Shown piece by piece: positions 35,980 to 41,392 of a stretch of DNA of 41,392 bases. The stretch is from Plantago elongata (lineage: Eukaryota; Streptophyta; Magnoliopsida; Lamiales; Plantaginaceae). The notes below the pieces were generated by a model. It made no database searches, was not told the origin of the DNA, and worked only from the letters and a program-made list of their open reading frames with translations. The DNA lies in assembly GCA_036897095.1 (NCBI GenBank), contig JAYMSP010000781.1, positions 1-41,392 of the forward strand, read 5' to 3'. Position numbers and translations under genes: made by a program. Within the stretch, counting starts at the first letter, position 1. Each line of letters opens with the position of its first letter.

Positions 35980-36008
35980 TCACCTTTGCCGTTTTTAAAA
36001 AACAACAG
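35980..36008 (+). mobile_element. Tiny 3' SINE remnant with target duplication
   Basis: TCACCTTTGCCGTTTTTAAA matches the last bases of the SINE at 26319. It is flanked by TCAACTTACAAC (35968-35979) and TCAACTTGCAAC (36009-36020), one base apart. It would be an extreme 5' truncation of about 29 bp. Confidence 0.45.
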
Positions 36009-36020
36009 TCAACTTGCAAC

Positions 36021-36459
36021 GGAACAAATATGAAAATTAAAATATTTACATTTTAATGGAAATCGCAGGGTGAGGCATCGTGTTTTTATCTCAAAAATTT
36101 TAGTATTTAAAATAGTTTATAACATCAAAACAGTTTGTTACTTAATTTTTAACAACATTAAAATTTTTCTACGGTGCGATAGGAGTCGTATATAGTTAAA
36201 ATTTAATTTTAATATTGAGGAAGACTCATGTTCAATCGTTAAGTTCCAATTCAAGTTTAGACCAAGTCCACTCATAATGTTCATTGTTATCGTCTTTATA
36301 TATGTTAGGCTATCATACGACAACTATATAATCAACTCTTCAGTCGACTCTCAATATTACGAGTCTGATCCAATCCCAACCTCACCAAAACATCTCCAAT
36401 AAAACTAACAATCTTATGTGCACCTCTCGAACCACAATCTTCTTATTATATTAAAAAAA
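36021..36459. other. Intergenic DNA downstream of MORC
   Basis: AT-rich with no recognised gene or bounded element. Decayed frames exist but show no conserved protein. Confidence 0.5.
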
Positions 36460-36550
36460 GACGACAAAGTGCAACTCAGTTGGTAATACGCTTCACCTCC
36501 AACTATAAGTTAGAGTTCGAGTCATCTTTAGCCATTTAATAAAAAAAAAT
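36460..36550 (+). mobile_element. tRNA-derived SINE, second copy of the family
   Basis: It aligns along its length with the SINE at 26319: both begin GAC-ACGA/ACA, share ACGCTTCACCTCCAAC, have a B box (AGTTCGAGTCA here), and end GCC-TTTAA plus an A tail. The A box GCAACTCAGTTGG is closer to a real tRNA than in the first copy. Clear target duplications are not visible, so this copy is older. Confidence 0.75.
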
Positions 36551-36900
36551 CATTTAATACTTCAAAGCACACCAATTGTTATCATTTAAAACGGACCGGA
36601 GTTAGTTGATTCAATTGAGCTACAATTTTATCGAACCCGGTTCATTACATTAAACACATTAGCCGTTGCCATGCAAGTTGACACATGGGAGTGAGTCATC
36701 GCACTGAAACCAATTCAAATCATTAAATAGCAATTCTTTAAATTTATAGGGAAGAAAAACGACCAAAACAAGAAACAATGCGATACTATTACCATTTAAT
36801 CCATTTATTTAATGTACGGGCAAACCCAAGTTGGCAAGTTGGCTGCCCGTTTACCAGTAGAGTATCAATTTAGTAAGTTCCAGCATATACCCACCCTCTC
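36551..36900. other. Intergenic DNA upstream of an orphan promoter
   Basis: No gene. Short GC-richer inverted words occur near 36820 (GGGCAAACCC ... GCTGCCCG), perhaps promoter elements for the TATA box at 36909. Confidence 0.4.
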
Positions 36901-36908
36901 CAACTCTC

Positions 36909-36980
36909 TATAAAACGCCACTCTAAACCCTACAGATATCCAACTTGCTAGCCTCCTTTTCCAATTCACATTCCTCCTCC
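36909..36980 (+). promoter_or_regulatory. Orphan promoter with TATA box and telo-box, plus leader exon
   Basis: TATAAAA (36909-36915) is followed by AAACCCTA (36925-36932), a telo-box typical of plant ribosomal-protein and translation genes. A C/T-rich leader of about 45 bp ends at TCCTCC before GTATGT (36981), a good donor. A possible acceptor is CGCAG at 37485. No protein follows, so this is a promoter whose gene has been lost or a non-coding transcript. Confidence 0.45.
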
Positions 36981-37629
36981 GTATGTTCATCTTCTTTTTT
37001 CTCTTTTTCCATTCTTAGCTTAAACTCTAACGACTCTATTTAGCAAAACGAGCTGATATATAATCGATATCCATTTACGTATGATGATTGTTACATTTCA
37101 TTGGAGTTGATATGTCTGTTTTGAATTTGTTGAGCATTTTTGTTGTAACATGTGCAAAAATCTTCCATCCGGTTGCTAAATCACAATGAGCAGCACGGCC
37201 ATCTTTTGCACATATTGAGCCATATGATTAAGGGCATGCACTTATGTGTACTGTGCCATTAATTTGCTGTTTCTGAGGGATTCCAATGTTATTTCACATT
37301 TTAACCACTCAGATTATGCAGCACACATCTTATAATTATATTAATTGGAGTGTTATCATTAAATTTATAATTAACATTTAGTCCCTCCTTAAATTGGAAA
37401 TATATATAATTACCCCACTATCTGATCTTTTAGGATATTTTTGCCTCCATCCGATCCAGACAAAAATAGTATACCATTATCGCAGATTTTGGAGTACATT
37501 AGACCACTCACAGGGTATTAGCAATGACAGCGGTCCTCGCGTTAAACCAGATCATTGCAGGAAACAATTGTGTTCAACAGGTCATCATGACGATCATAGA
37601 TTTTAATTTTTTATTTTATTTTTAATATA
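36981..37629. other. Intron-like DNA after the orphan promoter
   Basis: No conserved protein is found. A GC-richer patch at 37486-37600 (after CGCAG) may be a second exon of the orphan transcript or a pseudogene scrap. Confidence 0.35.
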
Positions 37630-38425
37630 TTTAATTTATTCTAAAAATATTTAGAAGTTAAAATTAATCAATTTGCATCTTTAAAATTAATTTTTAAATT
37701 TATTATAATGAAATCAGATAATTATAATAAGGAAAGCAGAAACATCAAGATGAAGTGATTCATGTCATTGAATAGGGGTCGGTCCAATCTGGCTCAAAGA
37801 CGATCACGGATCTTCCTGCAAAACTAAAAAGCACAGTATCATCAGATAACACTCTTCATTCCAAATCTCTTTCACTATTTTAAAAACCTCATACTTACAC
37901 CAGTTTGTTAATCTGAGTTCTTCACTGACTTGTTGTTCTTTTTTAGGGCAATATTTTATTCTACCAAACGTCAATCCTCTTCCCTTCTTCTACCACCGTT
38001 GTAAACTCAATCATGCCAGTAAAACACTGCAACCCGATTTTCTCCCAAAATGAAGATATTGTTCTCAGAAAGATCTACCGACAAGTCATTGAAGAACCCG
38101 GATTAACAAATTGGTGTAAGTATAACAAAATTGGTGTAAGTATGAGGTTTTTAGAAGAGTGAAAGAGATTTGGAATGAAGTAGTGTTACATGATGGCATT
38201 GTGCTTGATGGTCTTGCGCCCGTGATTGTTTTTAAGCCAGATTAAGTCGAATCCTATTCAATGGCATGAAAAATTGAAGTCGAATTCACTTCATCTTGAT
38301 GTTGTCTGCTTTTCTTTGTTGTTGTTGTTATAACCGTCTGATTCCATCTAAATAAATTTAAAATTTAGTTTTAAAGATGCTTTTAAATAATTTCAACTTC
38401 TAAATATTTTCTGAATATGTTAAAC
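37630..38425. repeat. Large imperfect palindrome (foldback), about 800 bp
   Basis: The left arm (about 37630-37965) matches the reverse complement of the right arm (about 38045-38425) at roughly 80 percent by eye, leaving a loop of only about 80 bp. Matching blocks include ATATTTAGAAGTT, CATCTTTAAAA, ACATCAAGATGAAGTGA, CCATTGAATAGG against TCATTGAATAGG, CCAAATCTCTTTCACT, AAACCTCATACTTACACCA and TTCTTCAATGACTTGT. The right arm carries protein-like sequence on the plus strand, NPIFSQNEDIVLRKIYRQVI, and further on VKEIWNEVVLHDGIVLDGLA. It therefore looks like an inverted duplication of a coding fragment. A transcript through it would fold into a long hairpin. The source gene is not recognised. 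Confidence 0.75.
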
Positions 38426-39020
38426 ATGTTAAAAAAAAGTACTATAATCGTCACGTTACAATTTCTATTCCTATTTTAAAATGAAAACGTTATGCTACTC
38501 CCATTATTTCACTAAATATTTCAATTTATCATTTAATTAAAATGTCTGACTAAATGATTTAATTGATTATGAAATTATAGTCTGTAGTCATTAATTTTTT
38601 TAATCACTCTTGTTACTATTTTGTCATTTTTATCTATTACATTTTCACGATCACCTATCATCTTCCTTATCAAAATAAGTAACTTTTCACTCCCAATTAA
38701 TGTGGGGAAATTTGAGTGAAACTGGAGGTATTCATTTTTGTTAAAATGGAGTACAATTATGGGATGCGAGTCTGGTGAGGAAAAAGTGGAAAATTCGGCC
38801 AGTTTTACCAATGGTGTTCGATTTTGTGGCCCAATGGATAAAAAAGGTTGGGGCCTCCAAGGATCAGATGACATGGGCTATTAGGCTCCCAGGCCCAGCC
38901 GTCCATGACTTACATATGCGAACTCTTTATAGTTGGACGAGTTTAATTAAGATAGATGAGTACAATGCCATAATTTAGTAGCCAAGATAATTGAACTCAC
39001 AGAATTTTAATTGAGACTAA
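38426..39020. other. Intergenic DNA
   Basis: AT-rich apart from 38765-38935, a GC-richer block containing TGGCCCAATGG and CCAGGCCCAGCCGTCCATGA. No conserved protein is seen. The block may be a decayed promoter or gene scrap. Confidence 0.4.
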
Positions 39021-39371
39021 TCTATTACTAATACTAGGTAATTACTTGAAAGTAGTTATTTATACCACAAAAAGTAATTTTTCACTACTTCTTTATTTCT
39101 GGACAAGAAGAAACCATACATATTTTAGCTTAATGATTATACTAACATATACTAATAATAGGAATTTTAGTATTTATATATCCAAAACTTTATAAATGAT
39201 TTTTTCAATTTTAATATATTTTTATAGAACTTAATAAGTAGCAATATGAAAACGATAAATATTTAAAGTTGTATATTTTGATATAAATGGTCAATTCATT
39301 TTTAATCGAATGAATTTAAAATTGAAAATGATAAGAATGTCTTGCGGATATCCGCGTGTCACGAATACTAG
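39021..39371 (+). mobile_element. Non-autonomous Helitron, 351 bp, both ends present
   Basis: It begins after A with TCTATTACTAATACTAGG. It ends with hairpin GCGGATATCCGC (39344-39355), spacer GTGTCACGAATA and CTAG (39368-39371) before T. The interior is AT-rich and non-coding. Insertion between A and T without duplication fits the family. Confidence 0.8.
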
Positions 39372-39380
39372 TTAAGTCAT

Positions 39381-39412
39381 GACAATGGGTAGACAACGTT
39401 CGACCCATTGTC
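39381..39412. repeat. Perfect 10-bp inverted repeat
   Basis: GACAATGGGT (39381-39390) and ACCCATTGTC (39403-39412) surround a 12-nt loop. Further inverted words, CCAATCCAA and TTGGATTGG, follow within 60 bp. The pattern resembles subterminal repeats of hAT-type elements, but no terminal repeat pair was found. Confidence 0.6.
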
Positions 39413-39683
39413 CAATCCAATTAAAACCCATGACATATAATATATGAGGGTTGGATTGGATAATTGTCCAAATCCATGTTGAACCGGTCAGGTAGGGGTG
39501 TACGCGAGTGGGTTTGATTGGACTCTCCTTCTCATCATTATTACAATACTAACTCCCAATCTCAAAAAAAGTACTAATACATTCATTGGGAATTTGAGAT
39601 AGATTTAGAGGATCATTTATTTTCAGATAAAACAAGATACTGATGGAAAAAATACTATAAATATTAAATTACATGATATACAA

Positions 39684-39984
39684 TGTAACGTCTTAAAATT
39701 TCAATTCAAATTCAAAAGGTTTAAAGGATTAAAAACGCTACTCATACCATTTTTTTCGGAATACATCTACAAAAACTTCAGACTTAAGTGTTTTTTCTCT
39801 GGATTAATTTTATGATGGGTAACCAACCGGGAAGTATTCCGGTTTGTGCATGAGTGATAACAAAGTGGACGAAAAGGACTTATGTTGGTACATCGGTGCC
39901 AACATATCACTCGGAGAACTGTTCATGAGTAACCGTGCCGTTCAAGAGGTCGGGGCGCGATCCATTAGTGATCTGGTCGTTACA
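39684..39984. mobile_element. Solo LTR, 301 bp, with 5-bp target duplication (fossil)
   Basis: It starts TGTAACGTCTTAAAATTTC and ends GATCTGGTCGTTACA, giving inverted TGTAACG/CGTTACA ends. TACAA flanks it on both sides (39679-39683 and 39985-39989). The interior is non-coding. Such short LTRs with TGTAACG termini occur in plant Ty3-type and other families; I do not assign one. A solo LTR arises by recombination between the two LTRs of a full element. The matching target copies suggest a moderate age. Confidence 0.85.
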
Positions 39985-40094
39985 TACAATATTAATTTAT
40001 AAAAACAAATGTTGATATTATTCAAAACTTTTAATTAAAAATTTGGAAAAATTCTAATAAAAACTCCTTTGAAAATAAATATTACAGAAAAAAA

Positions 40095-40843
40095 TCTATA
40101 TTAATTAATATATTATTGTAACTCATTGATTTACGTGTTAATATAATGATGTAGCGAGTTATGTTTTAATATAGTATTGTAAAGTAATTGATATTTCATT
40201 ATAATAAAATTTAACCTTGAGGTAGGTCCACGTGTAATGAACTCAAACATCAATACGTTTGTGGTTGGTCAACATAGAATTTTGCTTATATACAAATTAA
40301 GTACAAATCAGGGGAGATTATAACCATGAGATGTATTATCGTTTGAAAATGGGAAATTAATGACATAAATATATGTCCGATGTGTTTCAAAAGAAAATGA
40401 TTTTAAATACTCCCTTAGAATGAAGTATAAGATTTATGAATACGTTAGTATTGATGCATAATTGTTTGTAAAAAGTTTAAATAATAATAGAATATAAAAA
40501 GATGTGAACATTATAATGATAATGATAAAATGTGTAATTTCAGTGTAATGTTAATATTATTTATTATTTATTGAGTACGTTAATCCTATTTCAGAATGGA
40601 AAATGAAAACAAAACAGATCCGATATACACAAACTCATGAATTTATTTTGCAGCGATGTATAAAGTTTGATGATACGGTAAAAGACGATAAGGTATGAAG
40701 ATTTACTAGGAGGAGAGAGTATAAGGTTTTGTAGTATGGCTATAAATGAAATATAGCATGTGAAATTTTGAGGATCCAATTTGCAAAATATAGTGAAGAT
40801 CTTGATTACGCTTCACAAGCGTAGCATGTGTCTCTATTTCTAG
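40095..40843 (+). mobile_element. Probable non-autonomous Helitron, about 749 bp
   Basis: The 3' end is good: hairpin TACGCTT-CAC-AAGCGTA (40807-40823), spacer of 16 nt, CTAG (40840-40843), then T. The proposed 5' end is TCTATATTAATTAATATATT after A at 40094. No coding sequence lies between. The 5' end is less certain because AT-rich matches of this kind arise by chance. Confidence 0.5.
40410..40719. mobile_element. Possible decayed Stowaway MITE within the Helitron
   Basis: The left end CTCCCTTAGAATGAAGTATA and the right end backwards CTCTCTCCTCCTAGTAAATC share only the outer bases, with TA on each side. Size and termini suggest Stowaway, but the arms are too diverged to be sure. Confidence 0.35.
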
Positions 40844-40861
40844 TATTCAATACCTTTTCTT

Positions 40862-41392
40862 TTTACCTAAAGCGGTGGTGGCGGCGTTTTTTTGCATTTT
40901 ATGTCAGTTTGGTTTAGTCTTCTTCACCACGCGCCATGTATTGATGTAGGAAATTTGATTTCGAACACGTGGATATCTTGTGGGTCTAAATCGGAGTACG
41001 GACGCTCTCTGTAGGTACCTAGAAAGATATGTTATACTTCTTTACCTAAAGCAGCGGCGGCGGCGTTTTTTGCACTTTCTATCCGGTTGGTTTAGTCATG
41101 TTCAACACGCGCTTGTTATTGATGTAGAAAACTCGATTTCGAACGCGTGGATATCTTTTGGTTCTAATCGGAGTTCGGTCGACGCACTCTGTTGGTGATT
41201 TTTGGTTTTACCGGTTTCTTAGGTTTTCTTGCGGAGGCTTGTTTTTCAGATTCTGTCTTTTCTGTTCTGTCGTGTTAGCCACGCGCCATCTGAGGTTTTA
41301 GGTTTTTCAATTTTGAACGCGTGGATATATTGTGGGCGTAAATCGGACATCAGACGCTCACTGTAGCTTGTTTTTGGTGTGATTAGTTTCTT
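40862..41392. repeat. Tandem repeat, three units of about 177 bp, open at the right edge
   Basis: The word TTTACCTAAAGC occurs at about 40862 and 41041, and CGTGGATAT at 40967, 41146 and 41320, giving periods of 179 and 174 bp. Each unit also has CACGCGCC or CACGCGCT, a GATTTCGAAC-like word before CGTGG, and an AATCGGA block followed by GACGC and a CTCTGT- or CACTGT-like end. Units differ by perhaps a quarter of positions. The array continues past the window, so copy number is unknown. It could be a satellite or a duplicated promoter. Confidence 0.75.

Noticed and set aside
37081-37150. Box C/D snoRNA (ATGATGA at 37081)
   Set aside because: No D box CTGA at a suitable distance and no terminal stem.
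40980-41198. Plus-strand frame of 72 codons
   Set aside because: It lies across two units of a tandem repeat and is not kept between units.
1-41392. CRISPR arrays, operons, bacterial ribosome sites
   Set aside because: The window is plant nuclear DNA with spliced genes; no direct-repeat and spacer pattern is present.

Overview
This window is nuclear DNA of a flowering plant, probably a eudicot. It is AT-rich, its genes carry many short introns, both conserved genes have plant-type orthologues, and it is full of Helitrons, Stowaway-type MITEs, tRNA-derived SINEs and solo LTRs. The species cannot be fixed from the sequence alone.

Two conserved genes stand head to head. On the minus strand (12572 down to 1968) are the first 18 coding exons of VPS18, a core subunit of the HOPS/CORVET vacuolar tethering complexes. 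They give 708 codons in frame; the C-terminal RING part is not in the window. On the plus strand (26957 to 35618) is a complete MORC-family GHKL ATPase of the plant MORC4/MORC7 type: 19 coding exons, 679 residues, with a non-coding spliced leader. Exon limits were read by hand from splice sites and reading frame.

The 12.4 kb between the two genes is mostly transposon. A minus-strand Helitron of about 8.2 kb (about 12817 to 20996) carries a decayed, intron-containing Rep/helicase gene and a broken F-box-like gene. An intron of the F-box-like gene holds a SINE, and a LINE has landed inside that SINE. A second, plus-strand Helitron remnant keeps only the helicase C-terminus and a 3' hairpin, and ends at 25064, exactly where the MORC TATA box begins. 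If both Helitrons are late arrivals, VPS18 and MORC may once have shared a short bidirectional promoter.

The right-hand 6 kb has no recognised intact gene. It holds a SINE pair, an orphan promoter with a TATA box and telo-box, an 800-bp imperfect palindrome built from a duplicated coding fragment, a 351-bp Helitron with both ends, a 301-bp solo LTR with a 5-bp target duplication, another candidate Helitron with a candidate MITE inside, and three units of a ~177-bp tandem repeat running off the edge.

The most interesting points are the Helitron-to-TATA junction at MORC, the large foldback with captured coding sequence, the nested retroposons with two preserved target duplications, a GC-AG intron in VPS18, and two competing acceptors that would give MORC different C-termini.
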